From Perkinsus chesapeaki (Eukaryota > Perkinsozoa > Perkinsida > Perkinsidae): a stretch of 64,000 nt of DNA. The first letter of the stretch is position 1. Every line of letters begins with the position of its first letter. The translations under genes and the position numbers were made by a program. Below the pieces are notes generated by a model. It made no database searches and was not told the origin of the DNA. It was given only the letters and a program-made list of their open reading frames with translations. Of this stretch, positions 38,001 to 49,999 are shown piece after piece. The stretch is taken from the NCBI GenBank assembly GCA_013115145.1, contig JAAPAO010000057.1, positions 1-64,000 on the forward strand, in the 5' to 3' direction.

Positions 38001-40230
38001 ACTCGAATAGATGGTCAATAAGTCTGTCGACTCCTGCCTCCATCTCATCACGCAAGTCCTTTCTTTGACGGTCAGGCAGGCCGCAAAAGGATTCGTAGGC
38101 TCGCGACGATCGTCCAGGATCGAATCGATTAGACGTCTTCACTTTCCCCTTGATGTCGAATCCTCTCTGCTTCAACCAAGCCTTCTCACTTCCTGCCATC
38201 TGCCTCTCCGTGCCCTCCAACCAGTTCCTCAGAGATTCCATAGCAAACTCAGCGGCAAAATGGCCAAGCCTAGCAAAGCTCATTTTCCAGCCAACTGGTG
38301 CCAGAATCCTTCGGAATAGAGTGAAAGGGATATAAGCTAGGATGCACACAAGTTGGGCGTCACCACCTTGGTAGAGGGCCGCCACGGAGTTGAGAGTCCG
38401 GCAAGTAGCCTCCAACTGATCCTTGAAGTCTTGCCTCCGCTGATAGTCTTCGGAGTTCTCGCGCATCTTAGCTCGGACATGGCATTCTTGAAGAGCCTCG
38501 TTATCGGCCTTAGACCGGCCTCCGAATCTTACGATTTGGCCTGGCATATAAAGTAGTAGGTCTTCGAGGAACTGATCCAGGGCATGGTTGGTGAGGGTCA
38601 CCGCCAGCATTGGTTCCTCATGATATCTTCTGTCAAGGGCTGCCCTCGCCAGCCTGGCAAACTTCACCCCCAAGTAGCTTTTGCCCGTCCCAGGAGGCCC
38701 TTGGACAACGGCAATAGGACGGCGAAGGATATGTCTCATAGCAGTCTGTTGAGCGGGATCAAGCTCGATCCTTCTTCCTGCCACAGTTGGCCATGGACCA
38801 AGAGGATCGCTCTCGAGGGCCGTCGGGCCGTCACCGGTATATAAAGGTGCCAGGTCAATGCGAGCTCCTCGCAGATAGTCCGGTGCCTCGTCATGAGGGG
38901 TAATATCGCCTAGGAGCTTCTGGAGGAGGGGCATCTCTCTGAAGACCTCTTCATCACGCAGGAAGTCGAAGACCGGCTTCTTGGCAAGGAAGTAATCAGG
39001 TGACTCTAGCATACAGTACTCGGCGTCAAACTGGAACTTGTGGAAGTTGGTCTCATCAAACCCAATACCGACCGTTCCACCCTCTGACTTCTGGCCACCA
39101 GTCTCCCGGACGTCGAACTGTACTACAGTTGCGAATACCAGTGATTCGGGATCAGCATCACCACGTGGGGTACCAGTGGTAGTACGAAAGAGGGCCACCA
39201 ATGAACCATAAATCAAATGGGAGCCGAGGGTGAAATCGACAGGCCGCTGGCAAGTGAAGGCTACTTGAACATAAGGATCGCCAGTATTAGTGACACCGAA
39301 GGGTTGCGGGAGAGCTTTCACATGCTCGTAGCACATAGCCTTCGCAGGCGCTCCAGTGGCAGTGGCGAAGCCAAGAGAATAGGAAAGGGCCTCCTTGAGA
39401 GGGATGAGGAACTCCTGGCGTAAACAGTAATAGTGTGTGGCCCTATACAGCAGCATGTCTGATGCTTTGTTGGCATCCCACTTGCCGGCTGCTCTATTGA
39501 TGACCAGCTTTGACTTCAACTTTGTTGGTCTCACATTGTCCTTGATCTCATCCAAGGTAGGCATGAGATTGAACTCATGCATCAGTGACTCGCATTCGGC
39601 CTCCTCATCAGGGGTAAGGTCTGTGGGGCCAACACCAGCCGCACCGCGGCGTGCTTGGAGATTGCGCACAGCACCACCAGTCTTGTAGAACTCTATGCGT
39701 TGGAGAGGCATCAACAATGGTTCCTCGCTAGAGCCAATAAGCTTCGCCTGCTCACGGAACTTGTCTGCTGGGATCAAAGCAGCAGCCTTCGTGTCGACCC
39801 GTCCGACTTCGACGAGGACCTTCATACAAGCAAGCATCTGGTCCATAGTCCGGATGTCTTCTACATAGTCAGGAGTGGCCACCACCAGACTCGCGCTCAA
39901 GGTTCGTATAACTTCATCGAACTGCTCCTTATCAAACGCTTCCATACACTTGGCGAGTAAAGAAAATAAGGCGTTGATCTCGAAGTCGTCGAAGTCTCTG
40001 ATGTACGTGTTGAGCCTCTCTTTTAGACGCCAAACCTCCGACAAGCAGAAGTCGATATTCTTGTGACCATTTAGTCGCCTCACAAACACGGCGGCATCAC
40101 GATAGCTGTCGATGCGGTCCTTCACTGCAGTTTTCTTAGGGACAGCAGAGTCACTATCTGAGTTGTGAGAGAATCGGCAGGCTGTACCATTCCTGCATAT
40201 CCCTCTCTGGTAGAAGCGACAGATAGGCAT
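35003..40230 (-). CDS. ZNFX1-like helicase, copy E (intact)
   Basis: Best-preserved member of the array. The start at 40230 places a CCCH finger (CRFYQRGICRNGTACRFSH) at residue 4. A helical region of about 450 residues follows, then the SF1 core with GPPGTGKSYLG, LTNHALDQFLED, EEAGELLECQ, GDHQQLRP, QLRMRPEVSQL, TIDDYQGEENK and ALSRAKQGL. Next are 3 CGH modules and a set of NFX1-type fingers (CGHPC, CGHKC, CGHPCQGLCGEPC). Two introns of 46 and 55 nt (near 35490-35535 and 35350-35395) lead to an RZ-type finger with GHWFACPNGHPYFI and CPEC. Total about 1,700 residues. It acts on RNA by homology; substrate unknown. No breaks are visible, so it is the best candidate for the active copy together with A. 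Confidence 0.93.
37024..37310 (-). repeat. Near-identical helicase-core tract (copy E member)
   Basis: Counterpart of the tracts in A, D and F. Identity falls off abruptly beyond about 37310. On the other side (36890-37024) it is shared closely with copy F but not with A or D. Confidence 0.8.
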
Positions 40231-41059
40231 ATATGCTAGCGGAGAGGCACAACAATCTTGACATGAACCAGTTAAGTTTACTCTCCTGCTTGAACAGTAC
40301 TGAGGTATGGTGGCGCGAACGAGCAGAATCCCTTGAAGGCCAACATTAATTCTGAATTTATACGGCTCTGCTCATTGGTTAAACTCAAGACTATGCGATG
40401 ACAACTACGCTACCGTTAATGTCCTACAAATAGATTACGAAAGCTACGATATTATTTTACAATACGTATTCGTAACACAGAAGGGCTAAGCTAACCTGAG
40501 TGCTGTTGACTACTCTATTTCTCCCCACAACAATCGCTATTTTTAATCACGTAACGGCTCAATGGACTACCACAGTTGCTTAATTAATGAAATATAATGA
40601 ACAACACAACTCAGAATCATTGGGACTGAAGGTATGTTTGGTATAGGAGAGCGCGACTGACATGCTCTGGCGATCTGTGATGGCTCGGTTGATTAGCTGA
40701 GGTCTCATTTCACTTTTTTGACCAATCCTGCCGCACGCGTGCACATTTTGTGCAACAAACGTGACGGGCTTAATTCGAGTCCTTCCGGAATTTCGGCGAC
40801 AGGGGCTACGCTGCATCTAGGTTTGGAGACAAAAGAATAGCTTGCACCTCGTTGTGATGCAGGTGGTGAAGTCTACCACTAACTCGGTACCAAACTAGCC
40901 GGGTGCGGCTGATACTGAATGCTTATATGTTACGCAATAGAGCTGCAAGCCAACGATTTATCAAACGCGAGAGGATCAGTTGATAGAAACGTCTACTGTT
41001 AAAGAGAATCCTCACATTATATCAATCATTCTGATCTTCTATACTCAGTCACCAACTTG
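40231..41059. other. Spacer between ZNFX1-like copies E and F
   Basis: About 830 bases containing the presumed promoter of copy E. A palindrome GCACA-TTT-TGTGC lies at 40741-40753, and a similar one lies upstream of copy F. No gene seen. Confidence 0.5.
40741..40753. promoter_or_regulatory. Possible palindromic site upstream of copy E
   Basis: The 13-base inverted repeat GCACATTTTGTGC lies 511 bases upstream of the copy E start codon. The same half-sites with a different spacer occur 376 bases upstream of copy F. Function is inferred only from this recurrence. Confidence 0.25.
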
Positions 41060-44000
41060 CTAATCTCCGCCTTCCACGAATTCGAAGATCGCTCTGTTTT
41101 CAGAGGCTAGTGTATCTTGTCCTCCGACTCGAGCCCCACATTCACGGCAAACAGCTGACTGCCTCGCAGCTCCACAATCCCCAATGAAATAAGGGTGTCC
41201 ATTGGGACAGGCATACCAATGACCCACAGTAGAGCCAGTAATTTCGGCACTCATCGCAACATCAACTTGCTGACGCTCTTCTCGATTGAGGGGGCCAAAG
41301 GTCTTCAACAACTTTTTCTTGACTTCGGAAAGTAGAGCTATTTGGGATTTCGCAGAGTTGCCGTACCTAATAAGTACATAGTACACAGCAATTTCATACG
41401 TCTGCATCTTTCTCACCTTGGTGCCGTATAGGTTGCCTGCTTACATGTAGGACAACACAGTAGTCTGACAGCGGTATGGTCGTTATTGGTAACTCGAGTG
41501 CTCATGTACCTAATTCTGGAGATGCCACAAAGAAGAGGTAGGAGACTCTCGTACTTGTCCAGCCCCTCAACAAAGAACGTATGACCGCACTCCGGAAGCC
41601 TATAGAGCTTAGCGTTATCTTCCAAGGATGAGCTAATTTCATCCAGTGTTATTGCGCACTGCAGGGTCGGCTCGCAAGTAGGACACGGTGGACATGGCTC
41701 ACCACATAAGCCTTGACAAGGATGCCCACAACGTAGTTTTATTTTGCAGGGTTGGTCACACAGTGGCCGTTCACACATCTCATGGCAGAACTTGGAGCAC
41801 TTATGATGCTCACACTGTCGAGGGCAGGACTCCTTACATGGGGTGCAAATCTCGTAACATTTTCTTGGACAACCATGACCATGTAGGCATTTAATTGGGC
41901 ATGGCTCGTTACAAAGCTTAGTGTGAGGCTGCCCACATCTCATATCACATTTATGTCCACATAATAGATACGCGTCACACGGCCATTCACAGTCGGTAGT
42001 AACATGCCCGTGTTGAGGCAAGCACTTCTTTGAGCAACGGTGACCACATGGTAGCTTCATCTCGCAATCTCTGGTACATTTCCGAGGAGTATTGCATATC
42101 TGCTTCACTTCATGGCCACAGGCTGCATGGACAATGCTCTCAAAGTTGCACTTTACCGAACCAACATCGCATTGTGCCTCGTGACACGGTAGGATCACTG
42201 TGTGGCCGCAAGGGAGCTCACAAGAGACTTTCACCAAACAGCGCCGCTCACCCAGGTCATCCTTCAGGAAGCAGCGAACATAGTTCTTGTGCCCACAGCT
42301 CAAGTCTACTGGTACTAGAATACTGCATGGAGTTTTGCACACGTCTTCAGGTTTAGAGTCTTTGTTAGAGCACTCTGAGCACATGTGAATACATTTATGA
42401 TTGCAACCATCTGGTCTCGGACGTGCACACGCTTTACGGCACTGGACTCCGTCATGATCGAATACATGGCAAAGATAGGGGCATACGTGACCACAAGCTG
42501 GCAATAGGGTACCACAAGGATATCTGCAACCACCGTCTTTCACATATTTGAAACCCTCGGGACCGGCCACTCGTTCGATATGGTCTGGATGTACACGGCA
42601 CGTAAGAGTGAGAGCTGGACCAACTCGGCCTTGATCTCGTAGGACACGTAGTGGGCCTACCCAGCTCTTGGAGTTATCAAGAACCTTAGTGTTACCTAGA
42701 ATAAACAGGCCTTCGCGTGCACGCGATAATGCCACAATAACCCTGTTCTCGATTCCAACAAAGCCTGGCCGACACTCTAGATTAGAGCGTACCAAGGATA
42801 GGATGATAACCTTGTTCTCTTCACCTTGATAGTCGTCAATGGTCGCCACGTGCACGCCGCAACGATTGGAAGATTTATCGGACTTGATACTCGGGTTGAG
42901 GTAATCCCGCATAAGCCGCTTCTGACCGATGTAAGGAGTTAGTAACGTGATGTCCTCGGGTTGATACTGCTGTGACCGAACAAGATAAAGAGCCAAGCTG
43001 GTGGCGAACCTGGCCTCGTAATCATTCTTTTTGGAGGTACCCTCAAATGACTGTTCGAGCTCCCTATGGTCGAGGAAGTATACATCAGTAGCCACACCAC
43101 CAACTCTATCATACTTCTTAACCCTCTCGTGGTCGATGAGGCCATCAGCGTAGAAATGCTTCACCAATTGGCTGACTTCTGGTCTCATACGAAGTTGAAT
43201 GGATAACTTAGCAAATGGGACGTTGAAGTTGATGAGCCTTTCAAGAAGTGATATGTCAAAGTGATTCTTCCGGCATAATTCAAAGGCATTAATTTTCGGT
43301 CTCAACTGTTGATGGTCTCCAATAAGCACCACATGTTCCAATTTAGATGAGGATAGGCACGCCATTAGCTGACATTCTAACAGCTCACCAGCCTCCTCTA
43401 TTATCACAACCCTCGGAGCCAGACGATGTACAAGATCTCGATTAAGTGCAGCAAAGGTACTGGTCATACCAACCAATGCTCCACCTAGGCAAGCTCGCAA
43501 CTGCACGCTTTTCCTTCGCTGGGCTTGGGTAGCTGCAACCTCATTGCCTTCCTGTTGCAACCTGGCAACTCTGACCGGGACAAACCGTCGCAGCGCTGCG
43601 CGTACTGGTGACCAAATTTGCCACCTTGTTCGCGGAGAGTCGTTCCGCTTGGCCAGACTATTGACTAAAGCATGACACGCTACCGCAACGCAATCTGCTC
43701 CCACCATGGACTCAATCGCTACTCGGAGATATTGCTGGAAAGCCGAAGCCATAGTACGCTCGTTGGTATAGAGCGGCAAATCCATAGCTGTCTTACTCAC
43801 ATCGTCATCGGTAGGCCTGATAACTGGTACGTCGCCAAGGGAAGTACTATCTTCGACTGCACTGAACGTAGAGCTTAAGGGAGACACATTAACACTAGGC
43901 TTGTATCCAAATATCTCTTCCAGTGAGCTGTCGACGCCCGCCAGCATTTCAACCAACAAACCATTCTTACTGCCCTCATCAATCGAGTCGTAAGGGCGTG

Positions 44001-46255
44001 GGGTGCGTCTAGTGGAGCGCAGCGAACTTGAAGATACCCTGGTTTGATGTGATGACAGCCAACACTCCTCCGTAGCATATAGTTCATCTTCTGCCCCTTC
44101 CAGCCATCTATCCAGTGCAAGAATGGCAAAGTCCATTATTGAGCTACCAAGATACGCAAAGCTAGTCTGCCAGCCTCGAGGTGAGAGAACCTTGCGCAGT
44201 ATGCTAAATGGAAGGTAAGCCAAGATACAAAGGCGCACACCTCTATCTTGACATAGCGCTGTTACTGCATTCATTGATCGACCAATAAATTTTATCGACT
44301 TGGCTGATTTTTGGCGACCTGCATATTCTTCGGGTGTCTCCTTCATATTCTCCCTGATATTGCATGCCTGCAGCTCCTCATTGCCGCTCTTGGATCGGCC
44401 CCCAAATCGCATTAGACGCCCCTTCATGTGAGGCAGTAAGTCTTGTAGTAGCTGGTCGAGAGCATGATTCGTAAGAGTAATGGCAAGGATAGGCTCGCTG
44501 TGGCCTTTAGCATCAAGTGCTACTCTGGCGAGTCGCACGAACTTCACTCCCAAGTAGCTTTTGCCGGTACCGGGCGGTCCTTGTACCATCGCGAGTGGCG
44601 TCGAAAAAATGTGGTGCATCGCTACCTGTTGGGCTGGATCAAGCTCCACAGCACGCCCCTCTACAGTAGGCCAGGGCTCTAGAGGATCACCTCGGATCTC
44701 AGCCGGTTCGTCAACGCCTGTATATAGACAGCCAAGGTCGAGTTCAACCCCAGCAAGAAATGCAGGAGGCCCTGCCTCATGTCCGGCAATATTGCCGAGC
44801 AAGCGCGGAAGCAACAGGGTGTTCGAGAGGAGCTCGCCGTCTATCAGGAAGTCAAATACCGGCTTCTTGGCCAAATAGTAGTCCGGAGACTCCAGCATAC
44901 AGTACTGCTTATCATAACATAACTTGGAAAAGTCCAACTGGCTCAAGTCGAGACACACCTCACCGCTGGACGACCTGCCGGTTTTTTGAGAAGGCATCAC
45001 ATCAACCACGACAGCATACACTAGGGAGTCGCGAATGTACTGACCTTTCGGTGTCCCTGTAGAGGTTAAATACAATACAACAAGGGAGCCATGTCGTAGG
45101 TTCGAACCAACCCCAAAGTCAACTGGACGCGGACAATCAAAACTCATCTTAACGCAGACTCCGGTACCGTCGATGGCTTTGAAAGGTCGAGGTAGCATCT
45201 GAACTCTCTGGTGACATAGGCCACGAGGGGGGACTCCAGACTTGGTCATGTATCCGAGGCTATATCGCAGGACCTCTTTCAAAGGTATGACCAGATCTTC
45301 TCGGAGGCAGTGATAGTGAGTGGCGCGGTAGAGTAGGAGTTCATCTTCGTTGGACGAATCCCAGCTATCTGTCTGTCGGTTAACCAACTTACTGATTAAC
45401 GGGGGTGGTTTATCGTCTCCAGCGATCTCGGACATACTTGGCAGTAGCCGATCAGCAGCCATAAGAGCTGAATACGCCTTAGCTTCTGGCACTGCAACTG
45501 ACGACGTTGGAGTGATACTGAGCTCCTCCGGGCGATCTTGTTCAGGAGCTCGCAACTTTGACAACAAAGACTCGATTGTTTCAGATGCAACACCAAACAT
45601 TGAAAGACGCTCACGTAGGAACGCTTCTGGGACCATCCTTGCTACTCGTGGATCAATCCTCCAAATCTCAATGAGGACAATGATGAATTGAATTACGGCG
45701 TCAGCGCTAGCGGTGCTCCCAATGTAGTCGTGCGACTACTGCCAAGTTGGCGCTGAAGTCTTTGATTACCGAGTCGAAGGCTCTACCATCAAAAGCGTCC
45801 TTGCACTCGACCATAACTCTCACCAGCAACGCCAGTGACTCCTGGTCGATGTCACGAATGAACTCCTTGAGCCTGTCGCGCTCTTCGGAAAGGCGTGCCA
45901 GCATTGCATCGATATCCGTAGAGCGCTGTAGATCATTAAGGAAACGTCTTGCATCTTCGAGTGACCGAATCGGGGGCTCACGCGCCATGTATCGCCGTCT
46001 TTTAGCGGGATTACCACTTGCCGCCGGCGCATCCCTCTTGGCACCATTCCTTACAACAGCTTCGTTTACTGGCAAGGGAGACCACAATCTGGGCCTATTT
46101 TTGGACGAACCACGCTTTCTAGTTGAGTGAGCAGGCGAAGTAGAGGATACCTTGGTAGCAGAGTCGTGCGAAAACCGACACGAACTCCCATACCGGCAGT
46201 TGCCTCTAGCAAAGTCGCGGCATGGCTTCTCTGACACCCTTCGAGAGCGGTTCAT
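41060..46255 (-). CDS. ZNFX1-like helicase, copy F (one frameshift)
   Basis: Fourth array member. The start at 46255 gives a CCCH finger (CRDFARGNCRYGSSCRFSH) near residue 12 and a basic Ser/Arg-rich linker. Near 45716-45740 the frame shifts: compared with E, five nucleotides are missing between the VVA and DY codons, exactly at the hairpin gtagtcg-tg-cgactac. No GT-AG intron fits the phase. After the shift the frame is open through all helicase motifs (GPPGTGKSYLG, EEAGELLECQ, GDHQQLRP, TIDDYQGEENK, ALSRAREGL), 3 CGH modules and NFX1 fingers. A 50-nt intron then leads to an RZ finger (GHWYACPNGHPYFIGDCG). Everything downstream is intact, so this is either a recent pseudogene, an assembly error at the hairpin, or a gene translated from a later start. 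Confidence 0.82.
43046..43420 (-). repeat. Near-identical helicase-core tract (copy F member)
   Basis: Counterpart of the other three tracts. It is a mosaic: toward lower coordinates (42911-43046) it follows copy E, toward higher coordinates (43345-43470) it follows copy D. Confidence 0.8.
45724..45739. repeat. Perfect 7-bp inverted repeat at the copy F frameshift
   Basis: gtagtcg and cgactac are separated by two bases. The hairpin coincides with the point where the copy F reading frame changes. Confidence 0.7.
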
Positions 46256-46630
46256 TCAGAGAGGAATAACAGGGAACACCTACGTAATCAAATGAGCATC
46301 TTGTGGTAATCGAAAACGGTGGGTGGTAATTAAAAAGCTAGACTTCTGCGAATTCTACGTCATACACAAGGTTCACGAAGTACTTAGAGTTAACTTGAAC
46401 CTGACTTCGTGTAGCAGTGGGACACACTCTAACGCAAATAGACAACTGGCTCAACGAAACACAGTATAGAGTTAAGCTGGCAGCCCAGCAAACCTGGGTT
46501 TACTAGCCCTCCAAGCCAGATGTGACCTCCGATAAGCCACTGCAGCACGTCCATGGCTTGCGCTAATGTAGTTCAAACTATCACACAGAGACCGTGACGG
46601 GGTTAGTGCATCACACATATGTTGAAGAGC

Positions 46631-46643
46631 GCACACTTTGTGC
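46631..46643. promoter_or_regulatory. Possible palindromic site upstream of copy F
   Basis: GCACACTTTGTGC lies 376 bases upstream of the copy F start codon and matches the site upstream of copy E in both half-sites and in the following AAC. No function is known. Confidence 0.25.
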
Positions 46644-47315
46644 AACGGCGGGCGGTTTGTGTTTGTATAGGCAAAATGGATTACTCTTTCGAAGCACACA
46701 TCGGCTCAAAATTAATAAAGACATGAGAAAAGAAACTTTCCGAGGGATAATTCATCTCTCACATTCTTAGACTCAGAAAAGTCTGAGACTTTCACCTTTG
46801 CACTCGGCTCCTCATCACCCGCTGAGAGTCCGACTGATGCTCTAGTCCGGCGTAGATGTTTTTTAGAACTTCAGAACTCTGAGTTCGCGGTTAGAGGCAG
46901 CATACTGCTCTTCCCTACTCTAATACGGCTTAGACGTAACTTCTCGATGTCTATGCGACTCTCAGGAGTAATAAGCAAGGGAAATGCCCGCGACGGTCCG
47001 AACGATCTCGCATGGAGGAGTTTTCAATAATGACCTTTTGATGGCAGGCTCGTATGGTTCATGTCATGGCACTTATCATTTTAAACAAACGAACCGTCGC
47101 AAAGGAATAACTCTATATTATCGTCTGCCTATTGTATTCCGTAGGATCTATATCGATATAGTGATATGTCTGGTTCCTAGACTCTGGTATTGCCGTACTG
47201 CGAAGTCCGCAAATTAAGCACGGTGAAGTTTACGAACTGTATATGAACTGTAATATGTGATATTATATTAAACAGCACTATGAGTTATGATAGTCAAGAG
47301 TAGCACTATCCTTTA

Positions 47316-47344
47316 TAATAATAATGATGATGATGACGATGATG
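47316..47344. repeat. Short imperfect ATA/ATG trinucleotide repeat
   Basis: A run of about 29 bases of AAT then GAT units with one interruption, in an otherwise gene-free region. Confidence 0.6.
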
Positions 47345-49513
47345 TTCCCGATTGCTCACGAGTTGATGCTCTCGATTCACGATGATTGACTAACTCGCAC
47401 TAAGAAAATGTAAATAATGATACTCTTTGGATCGAATAATGCTGTAGAATGATAAGAATGCAACTACGATGAGATCCACGGGAAAGGGACCCTTGAATAA
47501 AACCGGAGCGATGCGATAGATAACCACACACGGGCGACATGCTGGTAATTGTCAAAATCTCGTCTGAAGGACTTGACCATCCGACGCGCCTGTGCCGCAT
47601 CGGAGAACCAAATACTTCCCCTGACAGAATGTAGCCCTTATTGACTCTAACTTCAATATGCTACTTACGCTTCAATATCTTCTTCGTTGGGAGTCGCTGT
47701 TGCTGGATTAACTGACAAAAAAGGAATGCTAAACTCCTATGCCGTCGAAATAAATCTCATCCTTGGTTATCAACTTGCTTTGGTGGGCCATCGATTCAGT
47801 TTGATAATCGTTTCCGCGCTAGCACCTTTATTATTCTATAGCCAGGCTTCATTGGCCTATTAGCCGCACGATAAGCTTACGTTTTGGCATCTTATCGATG
47901 ATGAAGTGGACCAAGATGTCTAACGGAGACCTTCCACAAACAATTGCGTTCCAATTTGGGCCTTACCGAGATGAGACGAATTTTACTTAATGCAATTATT
48001 CGTGACACGGGCATGAAAACAAGCAGACGCAGGCAGCTGGTGTACTGCCGCACCATCAACACTAGCAAGGTAGTCGACCCCTTCAACAGCCCCAGCTGCT
48101 GGCTGGAGTTTACGGTGAAATATGAAGGGTAGGCCATTTGGCGTTAAGTGAATGTGAAAGTAGGCATACTCTTCTCCACAAACTAATTTTTTGACAGGCT
48201 GTTTCATCTCTCGAAGCACTGATATCCTCGGTGCAAAGTGTTGTAGAAAGCAACAACCAAAAGACCAGAAATTCCCAGAAAACCAGGCGAGGGCTCTCAC
48301 GTTGGTGAGCACCGGAGAATGAGGGAGAGATCCCATTTGTTTCTCTAGGGAGGGATACTCTAACAGAGATGCACGCTCCAAAGTAGTGCGAGAACGCCGC
48401 GCACATCGTTACTTTATACAAGTTCTTGTCTCAAGAGATCCTTGGTCGTACACATGGCAGTATCCAGATTTATCAGTATACTTATGGAATCCATAATATG
48501 GATCCTGTATGACCAGAGCTGTCGGCCATCTTTTCAAAACTTGATTTCAGCTATGAAATTCTTGCCGTAGTGTGTTGCTGTGCACACGTCACATTGCGAT
48601 GCAACAGATACATGATACTCATATCAGGGTTTTGTAATACTAATTTGAAAAAGGACTTCGGATTACGAATCAAGAACTAGAGGTTTAATATCCATGGAGT
48701 CCGAAGTACGGGACACTCATGAACCGTACGTCTTCGATTCATCTACCCAATACAGAACACTGTCACACCCTATAACAATCTCAATGTATTGCCCACAAAT
48801 TGTCTAAGTCTTCTGAATTGCCGACTCGGCAATGTCGACAAACGTTTAATTCATATACGGACATATTGCTTTGGTAACCATCAAGGTATAAACCCATTAG
48901 CTTTAGTGGGCGATACTGTCCCATTTGTCTCCAACAAGGCAGCACGGCAAACATGCCAAGTCTACCGACTAAAGAGCCCTTATAGGCCAGCATTGTTCTT
49001 ATGCCATAGCTATCGTACTCGAATGAATAAAAAGCTTGTGATTTTTCCACGACGCCGGTGAGTGCAATACTTGGGGTAGTGTCTGCGTGCAGATTGTGCA
49101 TCGCGTAGTGTGGCCGAAAGCAGTGAGCTCACTTCCTCATATTCAAATGTGTAATGAGCCCCAACAGTAGTATTATCGAATGTGCTGCTCCCAATGCAGT
49201 ATTACTGGCTCGCTTCGTACTATAGTCTTGTGTTAGCCTCTACATTGTTAAGTGACTTAACTTAAGTCTCGTGACATGCTTCGTTTATTAATCGATCGCA
49301 ATGGCGTGCGGGATCTACAGCGCATTGCGCAGTACCCGAATCTTTTCTCCTTTTGTTGACCTTCAGCAGCACGGGACCAGGGGTTGCGTCGGCATACTTG
49401 AGTAAGCGTCATTAACATATTTACCAGTATTACATCTGAATGAGGATAGGTATATCTAGAAGATGAATCATAATAGCCTTCTGAATCCGACAGTTTAATT
49501 TTAATATCAATTC

Positions 49514-49783
49514 ATGACTAATTCATCGGCTTCATGGTTTTGGGTAGTATATCCCTTTATATGTTGGTGGTTAGTAAGACCAGCAGTTACCATGCTTCAT
49601 ACTGCACTAGATGCATTAAGGCAATCAGTAGCATCAGCCTGTGGTAACGACTACACAATTATCGACTTAATAATGATATCTGGTTTGATCGGTCTATGGT
49701 CCTACGCATGGATGTGGTTTAATCGTTATTTCTCTTTACCTTGTGTCATTGCTAACTCTAGTATGGTACTCAGTATTACTTGA
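49514..49783 (+). CDS. Small hypothetical membrane protein
   Basis: An 89-codon frame with two hydrophobic, Trp-rich stretches (residues about 8-25 and 50-70) that could be membrane segments. It lies about 215 bases upstream of the receiver-cyclase gene on the same strand. No family is recognised and it could be a chance frame or an upstream exon. Confidence 0.3.
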   Translation: MTNSSASWFWVVYPFICWWLVRPAVTMLHTALDALRQSVASACGNDYTIIDLIMISGLIGLWSYAWMWFNRYFSLPCVIANSSMVLSIT

Positions 49784-49999
49784 TTCATAGTACTGTTTCA
49801 CAAGAGCACGAGCTTTGAGCCGTCAATCACATACCACTTTAATAAGTTAGATCCTATTAATGTTTACGGGAGTAAATCTAAAAGGTACTAAGATAATTAT
49901 CAATACCTTTTCCTACTCTGCAGGGACCGCTAGCTTAATGTGGACCGTTTTCCAAAGGATATATAGACCGTATTTTCGAGTAGTTGCTCCAGTCTGTTA

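Larger units (their letters stand above)
46256..49513. other. 3.3-kb region without a recognised gene
   Basis: AT-rich compared with neighbours. Scattered frames on - (48381-47983 and 49101-48781) are the longest, but neither has a domain nor convincing splice structure. A palindrome GCACA-CTT-TGTGC at 46631-46643 lies upstream of copy F. Confidence 0.35.
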
